64,000 bases of DNA from an uncultured Campylobacteraceae bacterium (GTDB lineage Bacteria; Campylobacterota; Campylobacteria; Campylobacterales; Arcobacteraceae). The notes beneath the pieces were generated by a model. That model did not search any database and was not told the origin of the DNA. It saw only the letters and a program-made list of their open reading frames with translations. A program made the translations under genes and the position numbers. Shown here piece by piece: positions 1 to 7,238 of the stretch (its first letter is position 1; the number at the start of each line of letters is the position of its first letter). The stretch spans positions 1 through 64,000 of the forward strand of contig CAKZOX010000155.1 of assembly GCA_937138295.1 (NCBI GenBank), read 5' to 3'.

Positions 1-231
1 GCTTTTGCTAGGGAACTAAAAGAAAGAGGAGTTGCTACTGCTTTACATTATATTCCTTTACATCTTTTGTCTTATTACAAAACAAAATATTCAATTAAAA
101 TTACAGCATATCCAAATGCTTTAAATAACTATCAACAAATTTTATCTTTACCTATTTATGATAGTCTAACAGATGATGAAGTAAATTACGTATGTGACCA
201 AATCATTGATGTAGCATCTCAATGGGTTTAA
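1..231 (+). CDS. DegT/DnrJ/EryC1-type aminotransferase, C-terminal end (partial)
   Basis: The reading frame is open from base 1 and stops at 229-231, giving the last 76 residues of a protein whose start lies outside the window. The stretch with HYIPLH, then SLPIYDSLTDDEV and a final helix, matches the C-terminus of PLP-dependent DegT/DnrJ/EryC1/StrS sugar aminotransferases such as PseC or WecE. These enzymes make amino sugars for LPS, capsule or flagellin glycans. The catalytic lysine is not in this fragment, so the exact sugar cannot be named. It lies 30 bp upstream of lpxK on the same strand, which fits a surface-glycan setting. Confidence 0.8.
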   Translation, partial: AFARELKERGVATALHYIPLHLLSYYKTKYSIKITAYPNALNNYQQILSLPIYDSLTDDEVNYVCDQIIDVASQWV

Positions 232-261
232 TATATGGGTTTAAAATAGGTAAATTAAACT

Positions 262-1221
262 TTGAATAAAAAACTACACTTATGGATAGAAGAATATCTC
301 TTCTTTCCAACACCTTTTCAGCAACTTATATCATTTTTAGTTTTTCCTTTAACTTTTATTTATATGTTAATTATTTTTATAAAAAGAGCTAAAGCCAAAG
401 AGATAGATTTTGGTATACCTGTAATTTCAATAGGAAATATTATAGTAGGTGGAAGTGGTAAAACTCCTGTTACTATAAAACTTGCTAAAGATTATGATGA
501 TGCTTGTATCGTTTTAAGGGGTTATGGTAGAAAATCTAAAGGTTTATATGTAATTTCTAACAAAGGTAAGATATTAGAAGATATAAGTATTAGTGGAGAT
601 GAAGCTATGCTTTTAGCTAAATCTTTACCAAAAGCTACTGTTATAGTTAGTGAAGATAGAAGAAAAGCTATTGTTAAAGCAAAAGAGTTAGGTTGTAAAA
701 TCGTATTTTTAGATGATGGTTTTTCTAAATATGACATCAAAAAATTCAATATACTTTTAAGACCAAAAAAAGAGCCTACAAATATTTATTGTTTACCAAG
801 TGGTGGATATAGAGAGCCAAAGGGTTTTTATATGCATGCTGATATTGAATTAAAAGAGGGAAGTGATTTTGAGAGAATTATTACCTTTAAACAAAAAAAC
901 AAAGAAATTAAAGACTTACCACAAAAATTAATTTTATTAACAGCTATTTCAAAGCCAACTAGGCTTTTAGAATTTTTACCAAACGATACTATTTTAGAAA
1001 GTTTTCCTGATCATTATGATTTTAGTGATGAAGATATAAAAAGTTTAAAAGAAAAATATAAAGACTTTACCTTTGTGACAACAGGAAAAGATTTAGTAAA
1101 ACTTGACAAATATGATTTGAAAAATATTATATTAATGGATTTAGATATTAAGTTTAGTGATAAAGTAGAATTTTATATTTTAGATGACTATTTAAATGAT
1201 TTTGAGAGTTTTAAAAAGTAA
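262..1221 (+). CDS. lpxK: Tetraacyldisaccharide 4'-kinase LpxK
   Basis: LpxK phosphorylates the 4' position of the lipid A disaccharide precursor at the inner membrane, using ATP. The protein has 319 residues, near the usual family length. An N-terminal hydrophobic segment (about residues 20-40) anchors it, and the P-loop GGSGKT sits at about residues 63-68 after the typical ISIGNI strand. A later FLDDGF motif also fits the family. The start is a TTG codon at 262; no ATG lies in a better place. It probably shares a transcript with the aminotransferase upstream. A hairpin at 1218-1238 closes the unit. Confidence 0.93.
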   Translation: MNKKLHLWIEEYLFFPTPFQQLISFLVFPLTFIYMLIIFIKRAKAKEIDFGIPVISIGNIIVGGSGKTPVTIKLAKDYDDACIVLRGYGRKSKGLYVISNKGKILEDISISGDEAMLLAKSLPKATVIVSEDRRKAIVKAKELGCKIVFLDDGFSKYDIKKFNILLRPKKEPTNIYCLPSGGYREPKGFYMHADIELKEGSDFERIITFKQKNKEIKDLPQKLILLTAISKPTRLLEFLPNDTILESFPDHYDFSDEDIKSLKEKYKDFTFVTTGKDLVKLDKYDLKNIILMDLDIKFSDKVEFYILDDYLNDFESFKK

Positions 1222-1238
1222 AAATCTAAGATTTTTAC
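1218..1238. terminator. Bidirectional hairpin between lpxK and the convergent ligase gene
   Basis: The 9-bp arms GTAAAAATC and GATTTTTAC are perfectly complementary around a TAA loop. The hairpin overlaps both convergent gene ends. The A/T-rich arms give short T runs in either direction, so it may stop transcription from both sides. Confidence 0.6.
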
Positions 1239-2416
1239 TCTTCAATCATATGACTAACAAATTTACTCATATTATCTAAAATTTTTCCACCTCTTCTAAA
1301 ACCTAAACCACATCCCTCGTAAGCAAAAAATACTCCTGCTTGGTATGAGTTACCGTTTTCATCTGTAGGTAGTTCTACATATTCTTGATAGATAGCTTTA
1401 TGTCCTTCATAATCTCCATCTGTTTGTACGTCTATACTTCCATCTTCATTTATTATTTTTGTATTTGCACCTTCTCTACCAAAACATCTTTTTTCAACTT
1501 GTTTTTTTCCTTCTAGAGGCTCAAAAGAAGTTTCTAAAAGTAGGGGATGATTTGGATATAAGTCCCATAATATTTTCATAAAACCTTTAGATTGAAACAT
1601 TAAAGTATAAGCAGGATTGAAAATAATTGCTTTTTTCTCTTTTATAATTTCTGTTAAAATTAAAGCTAATTCATTTTCATCAATTGCAATATCTTCCCAA
1701 GGAATTAGTTTAAACCAAAATTCAAATAATTCATCTTCTTTAAATATTCCTTCATCACTAAATTGAACATTATTAATATATTCAAAATCAGTATTAAAAC
1801 CTGCTTCATTAGCTATACTTTGAAGTAGTTTAGTTGTGTTTATATCTTCTGATGAACTTGAAATTGATGAAAATAGTATTTTCCAACCAAGTTTTGAATA
1901 GTATTCATCAAATTTTTCAATTTCACTATCTAAAGTTATTATTCTTTTAAAATTATCTTTTAAAGCTTCATATAGATTGTTAAATTGACTTGCATTATCC
2001 ATTCCATTTGCTTTTAATAATGCCCATTGAATAATACACGTTTCAAAAAGTGAAGTTGGTGTATCTGAATTAAATTCTATAAGTTTTATAGGTTTTCCAT
2101 CAATACCACCTGCTAAATCAAATCTAGAATATAAATGCCAATGAACATCATTTTCCCATGACTCTTTGATAACTTCTACAAGATTAAAAGGAATATTTAA
2201 ATCATGGAATAGGTCATTTTCTATTACATAATCACCAGCTTCACAAAACATATCATAAAGTTCGTTTACAGCTTCATAGTAATTGTTTGCTTCTTCTTCT
2301 GAAATAACTACAATTTCATCACTTATATATGAACTATCATCACTATCTGTATGCCATGTAAAACCAATTGAATCTAAATATTCATTAGTTAAAGGTTGAA
2401 GTTTTTCTAATCTCAT
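1235..2416 (-). CDS. Glutathionylspermidine synthase family ATP-grasp ligase (YgiC/YjfC-like)
   Basis: This 393-residue protein belongs to the ATP-grasp family of the synthetase half of glutathionylspermidine synthase, which forms an amide between a C-terminal glycine carboxylate and an amine. Supporting signs are the N-terminal RLEKLQPL segment, the AGGIDGKPIKLIEFNSDTPT stretch, typical of the substrate and ATP-binding core, and late segments KRCFGREGAN and AYEGCGLGFRRGG. No amidase domain is fused, as in E. coli YgiC/YjfC, whose substrate is not glutathione as far as I know. It starts 6 bp after the UPF0323 lipoprotein gene, so the two form an operon and may act together. Confidence 0.85.
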   Translation of the reverse strand: MRLEKLQPLTNEYLDSIGFTWHTDSDDSSYISDEIVVISEEEANNYYEAVNELYDMFCEAGDYVIENDLFHDLNIPFNLVEVIKESWENDVHWHLYSRFDLAGGIDGKPIKLIEFNSDTPTSLFETCIIQWALLKANGMDNASQFNNLYEALKDNFKRIITLDSEIEKFDEYYSKLGWKILFSSISSSSEDINTTKLLQSIANEAGFNTDFEYINNVQFSDEGIFKEDELFEFWFKLIPWEDIAIDENELALILTEIIKEKKAIIFNPAYTLMFQSKGFMKILWDLYPNHPLLLETSFEPLEGKKQVEKRCFGREGANTKIINEDGSIDVQTDGDYEGHKAIYQEYVELPTDENGNSYQAGVFFAYEGCGLGFRRGGKILDNMSKFVSHMIEE

Positions 2417-2422
2417 ATTTGT

Positions 2423-3076
2423 TTATCCTCCAAAACTTGAACTTCTAGAACCAAAACTTGAAGAAGATTTTGATGTAGAAGAGCTTCCAAAAAATCCACT
2501 CTTTTTAGAAGATGAAGATGTTTTAGAAGTTGAAGCAGCTTTTGTAAATGAACTTTGACTTCTTGAATAAGTCTGAGGTGATTTATATTGGGCTTTTCTT
2601 TGATTTTGATAATTTTGATTATTAAATAATTTGTTACCTAACCAAGAACCAATCATAGCCCCTGCAATTGATGACAATAAAACTCCACCAAGTCCCATTC
2701 CTCCATCTGTTAATTGAGCATCTGGATTTGTTAATGGAGATGTTCCATTATCAATTTTCTTCTCTTCTTCTTTTACTAGTGCATCAATTTCAGCTTGAGA
2801 TAAAATTCTTTCACTACCATCTGGTTTTCTTAATACAATTGTTGTTTTAGACGCAGGAAATTCATCTGCAATTGTATATCCACCTTGTGGTAATTGTTCA
2901 ATAACTACAAAAGCACCTTGGGCTTGTGAAGCTTGTGTAAATGCATTTGATTGACCTTGTTGTTGACCATTCATACCTTTATCTTCACAACCTGTAAGAC
3001 CAAGAACTAACACAGCTCCTAATCCACCAACCATAGTGTAATTTGATATTTTTTTAAAATGTTTATTTTTGTTCAA
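2423..3076 (-). CDS. UPF0323 family lipoprotein ending in Gly-Gly
   Basis: The 217-residue protein has a signal peptide with a clear lipobox LTGC (Cys about residue 30), so it should be a lipid-anchored envelope protein. A Gln-rich stretch follows, then a glycine-rich hydrophobic segment (about 125-150, GGMGLGGVLLSSIAGAMIGS), and a Ser/Lys-rich low-complexity tail ending in FGG. It matches the UPF0323 lipoproteins found in Campylobacter and Helicobacter, whose function is unknown. The gene is directly upstream of the ATP-grasp ligase on the same strand. The free Gly-Gly carboxyl end resembles the kind of group that such a ligase uses. Confidence 0.85.
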   Translation of the reverse strand: MNKNKHFKKISNYTMVGGLGAVLVLGLTGCEDKGMNGQQQGQSNAFTQASQAQGAFVVIEQLPQGGYTIADEFPASKTTIVLRKPDGSERILSQAEIDALVKEEEKKIDNGTSPLTNPDAQLTDGGMGLGGVLLSSIAGAMIGSWLGNKLFNNQNYQNQRKAQYKSPQTYSRSQSSFTKAASTSKTSSSSKKSGFFGSSSTSKSSSSFGSRSSSFGG

Positions 3077-3136
3077 AGTAGTTTTCCTTTAATTAAAAGT
3101 TCCATTAATTTTTTAGATATGTTACTAAAAATTGCC

Positions 3137-3757
3137 TTATAAATATAATTTTATCAGCCTATTATGTACTACAACTTTTTTAAATCCAAAAAGTTCTTTT
3201 ATTACATCAAATGTTTTGTTTTGATACATAAATACATGAGTTGGATCATTTTTATAATACCAAGTTGAAAAATCTTTTTTATTTTCATCAAATACATCTG
3301 TCATTAGATATAAAGCACCATTAGGTTTTAACATTGAAACTAAAAGTTCAAACTCTTTTTTAGGATTATAAAAATGTTCTATAACCTCAGAACTAGTAAT
3401 ATAATCATATTTCATATCTAATAACTCTTTGTCATCCTTGTAAAAAATATCATATCCTAAACAGTTATAGTTGTTGTCTTCTAAAACTTTTATAATAGCA
3501 CTATTTGTACCACAGCCGAAGTCTAAACCAATAGAGTTTTTTGGTATTTCTTTTAAAACAGCATTAGTAATAGGAGATAAAAAATCTTGATATCTAATAT
3601 CATTCGCATCATTTTTATGTTGGTCGTAGATCTTTTTTTCATCTTGTCCAATTAAATATAGATTTGAGTCTTTAAAATATGCAAGACAGTTGTCACATCG
3701 ATAATGACTATCTTTAAATATTAATGTAGATTTTGAGTTACATAAAGGGCATTTCAT
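3137..3757 (-). CDS. Class I SAM-dependent methyltransferase with N-terminal zinc ribbon
   Basis: The first 25 residues carry two CxxC pairs (CPLC and CDNC) that look like a zinc ribbon. The SAM-binding motif I is GLDFGCGTNS near residue 95, followed by a typical SSEVIEHFYNP motif and a MLKPNGALYLMTD strand. The overall length of 206 residues fits the Methyltransf_11/23 type often found with a CxxC N-terminus in glycan or small-molecule loci. The substrate cannot be told from the sequence. It stands alone on the minus strand, divergent from the hybrid kinase at 3843. Confidence 0.75.
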   Translation of the reverse strand: MKCPLCNSKSTLIFKDSHYRCDNCLAYFKDSNLYLIGQDEKKIYDQHKNDANDIRYQDFLSPITNAVLKEIPKNSIGLDFGCGTNSAIIKVLEDNNYNCLGYDIFYKDDKELLDMKYDYITSSEVIEHFYNPKKEFELLVSMLKPNGALYLMTDVFDENKKDFSTWYYKNDPTHVFMYQNKTFDVIKELFGFKKVVVHNRLIKLYL

Positions 3758-3842
3758 GAATTTATATTAGCGTAATATTCCTAAGTAGTAATACATATAT
3801 TATTAAGTAGAATATAAGATTATATTAATTAACAGGTAAATC

Positions 3843-6800
3843 ATGAAATTAAAACAAAACAGTATATATCTTATAGGTATTTTAGTTGTACTTTTGTCAA
3901 TAGTTTTTTATAACTATTTATCAAATAATCATAAAAACTTAGTTTTAAAAGAATTAAAAATAGATGCTCAAAAAGAGTTTCAGAGTTTCAACAGTTCATT
4001 AAATGTTAGTTTAGAAGAGTATGAAACTATTTTAAGTTCAATACTATCTAATAAATTTTTTAATGAGTACTTAGATGAAAAAAATAAAGATTATCAAATC
4101 TTTTCAAATGATGAAAATTTCTTTTATAAACAAGAGCTTTTAGAAGACCTATTTTTAACTCTAGCAAAAAATAATAGAGATTTATTTCAACTTAGATATT
4201 TAGATAAGTTTGGAAAAGAAGTTATTAGAGTTGACAAAAAATCTAAAGAAGTTCAATTAGTTAAAGAATTACAAAATAAATCAAATAGATATTATTTTGT
4301 TGATACTAAAAGAACTAAAGCTAATACATTTTGGTATTCATATCTTGATTTGAATGTTGAATATGGGAAAATTGAAGTTCCCTATAAACCTACTTTACGT
4401 ATTGGAACTCCTGTTTATACAAATGGACAATTTGATGGAATTTTAATTGTTAATATAAATATGGAAAATACTTTAGCCGAGTTGTTAGAGGAAAAAACAT
4501 TTAAAAAAATAATTTTAGATAAAGACAATCATATTTTAATGTCAAATGACAAAACAATTCCCCAATGGAGTAAATACTTAAAAACTCCAAAATATGTTCA
4601 ACAAGAATATGAAACATTACTTTTTATAGAAAATATTGACCTTGAAAATAAAGATGAATTAAAATTAGAAATTTTATATGATAATAAAAAGTTAGCAAAA
4701 ATAACTAATGATTATGAAAACTCTATATTAATTAATTTTATAATTGTAAATATATTTGTTTTATTTATATTACTGTTCTTACTTAAAAATACATATTTAA
4801 AAAATGCAATTGATAAAGCAATTAGAAATAAAAATGAGTTAGCAGATAAAATTAACTCTTTTGTAATCATGTCAAAGACAGATTTAAAAGGTAATATAAC
4901 TTATGTTACTGATGAATTTTGTAGATTAACTGAATACTCTAGAGAAGAATTATTAGGAAGAAATCATCGTATTATAAAAGATTCTAAGATTGAAAATGAA
5001 GTATATAAAAATCTATGGGATACTATAAAAGAAGGTAAAGACTTCCATGGAAATCTTAGTATCATAACAAAAAATAGAAAAAGAAGATATTGGGATATAA
5101 ATATATATCCTGAAAAAGATGAAAATAATGAAATCACTGGCTACATAGCTTATAGAAAAGATAATACTTCTGAAATTATTTTAGAAGAACACAATAAAAT
5201 ACTAGCTAAAAGAGTTCAAGAGAAAACTAGTGAATTAGAAAATACAATCAAACAGTTAAATATTACTAATGAACAATTAGCTAACTTAAATGAAGAATTA
5301 TCTTGTTCTGATGAGGAATTAAGAGCTCAACAAGAAGAACTAATAGAAAATCAAGACAAAATTTTAGAATTAAGTAACACGAAAGAACAATTCTTATCAA
5401 ATATGAGTCATGAAATTAGAACACCTCTAAATGGTATTGTAGGTATTACAGATATTTTATTGGCAGATAAAGAATGCCCTGAAAAAATAAAAGAGAGATT
5501 AAATATCATAAAATCTTCTTCTAGAATACTTAGAAATGTAGTTAATGATATTTTAGATTTTACTGCTTTAAAAAGTGGAAAAATAAATATATTTGAAAAT
5601 AATTTTAGTTTAAAGCAGCTTATTTCAAATGTAGATAGTTTAATGAGACCACAAATTGAAAGTAAAGGTTTAAAGTTTATAGTTGACTATGATAAAAATA
5701 TTAGCCCTGTTTTACTTGGTGATGAATTTAGAATTAATCAAATTATTATGAATTTACTTTCAAATTCAGCAAAATTTACTAATGATGGCTTTGTAAAATT
5801 ATCAGTTTCACAAGCAAGAAAAGGTATCGACACGGAAAAGATTAAGATTTCTGTTATTGATTCAGGAATTGGAATGGATGAAGATATAAAGAAAAATATT
5901 TTTACAGCATTTACTCAAAATGATAAATCTAATACAAGTAAATTTAGAGGTACAGGTTTAGGTTTAAGTATTACAAAGCAACTTGTAGAATTGATGAATG
6001 GAAATATATGGTTTGAGTCAAATCTAAATAAAGGAACAATGATGTTCTTTAATCTTGATTTAAAAGTTTCTAAATCAAAAAATAGCATTACTGAACAAAC
6101 TAGTAATAAATTACTAAAGCTAAAAAATACTCATAAAGCTCTTTTAGTAGAAGATGATGAAATAAATCAAGTGGTAGCTAAAACTTTATTGGAAAATATA
6201 GGCTTTCAAATAACAATTGCTAACAATGGTTTAGAAGCCGTAGAGTTTTGTAAAGTTAACAGTTTTGACATAATATTTATGGATATTCAAATGCCTGTTA
6301 TGAATGGTTATGATGCTACATTGAAAATAAAAGAATTTGATACTAAAACACCAATTGTTGCTTTAAGTGCAGGAGCATTAGCAGAAGATATACATAGATC
6401 CCATGAAGTTGGTATGGAAATGCATATAACAAAACCAATAGTTACTAGAGATATAAATAGTGTAATAAAGAGATATTTTCAAATAAAAGATGAAAAGAAA
6501 GAAAATGTCAACCCTAATAAAAAATTTAAATCAGTTACATTAGCAAGTGATTTACCTAAAGAATATAAAACTTTTGATTTAAAGAGATTAAATGAAACTT
6601 TAGGCGATGAAGATATGGTAATTGATTTATTGAAATTATTCGCAAATAAATATACAAACTATGAAAATGAACTAAAAATGATTGAGGATAATGATGATGC
6701 TTTAGAAAAATATGTTCATAAATTAAAAGGTGCAAGTGGTAATTTAAAGGTAAACAACATATTTGAATTGTGTCAAAGTTATTTAAATGACAAAGAAGAT

Positions 6801-6872
6801 AAAGAGTATCTTATAAATAAAATTAAAGATAGTTTAGCAAAAACGATAGAAGAAATAAATACTTTATCATAA
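3843..6872 (+). CDS. Hybrid sensor histidine kinase (periplasmic sensor-PAS-HisKA-HATPase-REC-Hpt)
   Basis: This 1009-residue membrane kinase has a first transmembrane segment at about residues 7-25, a periplasmic sensor region that looks like a Cache domain up to about 290, and a second membrane segment near 295-318. A PAS domain follows (about 337-440), then a coiled coil. The H-box MSHEIRTPLNG puts the phosphorylated histidine at about H523. The ATPase domain shows NQIIMNLLSNSAKFT, DSGIGMD and GTGLGLSI. A receiver domain has FMDIQMP with Asp about 814, and a C-terminal Hpt domain has HKLKGASGN with His about 959. It thus carries a full phosphorelay except the final regulator. An ATG start with AGGT upstream fits. 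Confidence 0.93.
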   Translation: MKLKQNSIYLIGILVVLLSIVFYNYLSNNHKNLVLKELKIDAQKEFQSFNSSLNVSLEEYETILSSILSNKFFNEYLDEKNKDYQIFSNDENFFYKQELLEDLFLTLAKNNRDLFQLRYLDKFGKEVIRVDKKSKEVQLVKELQNKSNRYYFVDTKRTKANTFWYSYLDLNVEYGKIEVPYKPTLRIGTPVYTNGQFDGILIVNINMENTLAELLEEKTFKKIILDKDNHILMSNDKTIPQWSKYLKTPKYVQQEYETLLFIENIDLENKDELKLEILYDNKKLAKITNDYENSILINFIIVNIFVLFILLFLLKNTYLKNAIDKAIRNKNELADKINSFVIMSKTDLKGNITYVTDEFCRLTEYSREELLGRNHRIIKDSKIENEVYKNLWDTIKEGKDFHGNLSIITKNRKRRYWDINIYPEKDENNEITGYIAYRKDNTSEIILEEHNKILAKRVQEKTSELENTIKQLNITNEQLANLNEELSCSDEELRAQQEELIENQDKILELSNTKEQFLSNMSHEIRTPLNGIVGITDILLADKECPEKIKERLNIIKSSSRILRNVVNDILDFTALKSGKINIFENNFSLKQLISNVDSLMRPQIESKGLKFIVDYDKNISPVLLGDEFRINQIIMNLLSNSAKFTNDGFVKLSVSQARKGIDTEKIKISVIDSGIGMDEDIKKNIFTAFTQNDKSNTSKFRGTGLGLSITKQLVELMNGNIWFESNLNKGTMMFFNLDLKVSKSKNSITEQTSNKLLKLKNTHKALLVEDDEINQVVAKTLLENIGFQITIANNGLEAVEFCKVNSFDIIFMDIQMPVMNGYDATLKIKEFDTKTPIVALSAGALAEDIHRSHEVGMEMHITKPIVTRDINSVIKRYFQIKDEKKENVNPNKKFKSVTLASDLPKEYKTFDLKRLNETLGDEDMVIDLLKLFANKYTNYENELKMIEDNDDALEKYVHKLKGASGNLKVNNIFELCQSYLNDKEDKEYLINKIKDSLAKTIEEINTLS

Positions 6873-7169
6873 ATCTAGTATTACATTTCTAACATCATGA
6901 AAAGCTGTGATAATACCTTTGTGATTATCACAGTTTATTTTTTTATATTTTAAGTGTTCATATAATTCTTTATTTGAAACACTTTTCTTACAAAACCTTA
7001 TTAATCTACAAAGTTTTTTTACATAGATATATCCACTGTATAACCCTCTATAATAGGCTATATCTTCTTCTTTTTCGTTATGATGGTTTATAACAATTTC
7101 TATGCATCTATCTTTACAATAATTTGAAATAAATGTTAAATGATGATTTTGTAAATATTTAAATTTCAT
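6867..7169 (-). CDS. Small Cys/His-rich protein of unknown function, possibly leaderless mRNA
   Basis: I do not recognise this protein. It has about 100 residues with no membrane segment, is basic, and holds scattered Cys and His residues (CKDRC, CRLIRFC, NCDNH) that might bind a metal. The frame could begin at 7175 (ATG TTT ATG) but the -10 box TATAAT at 7176-7181 abuts that first ATG. The transcript would then begin near the second ATG at 7169, which I chose. No Shine-Dalgarno sequence is present. Its end overlaps the end of the convergent hybrid kinase by 6 bp. The dedicated promoter argues that it is a real gene. Confidence 0.55.
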   Translation of the reverse strand: MKFKYLQNHHLTFISNYCKDRCIEIVINHHNEKEEDIAYYRGLYSGYIYVKKLCRLIRFCKKSVSNKELYEHLKYKKINCDNHKGIITAFHDVRNVILDL

Positions 7170-7175
7170 AAACAT

Positions 7176-7205
7176 ATTATATTACATTTTGTGATTAAAA
7201 ATCAA
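7176..7205 (-). promoter_or_regulatory. Promoter for the 102-residue unknown gene
   Basis: On the minus strand a -35 TTGATT (7205-7200) and a -10 TATAAT (7181-7176) are 18 bp apart. The transcription start is predicted at about 7169, on an ATG. A direct repeat of ATTACATTTTG (plus strand 7181-7191 and 7210-7220) overlaps and flanks it and could bind a regulator. Confidence 0.5.
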
Positions 7206-7238
7206 TATAATTACATTTTGAAATATAATTTATTTGAA

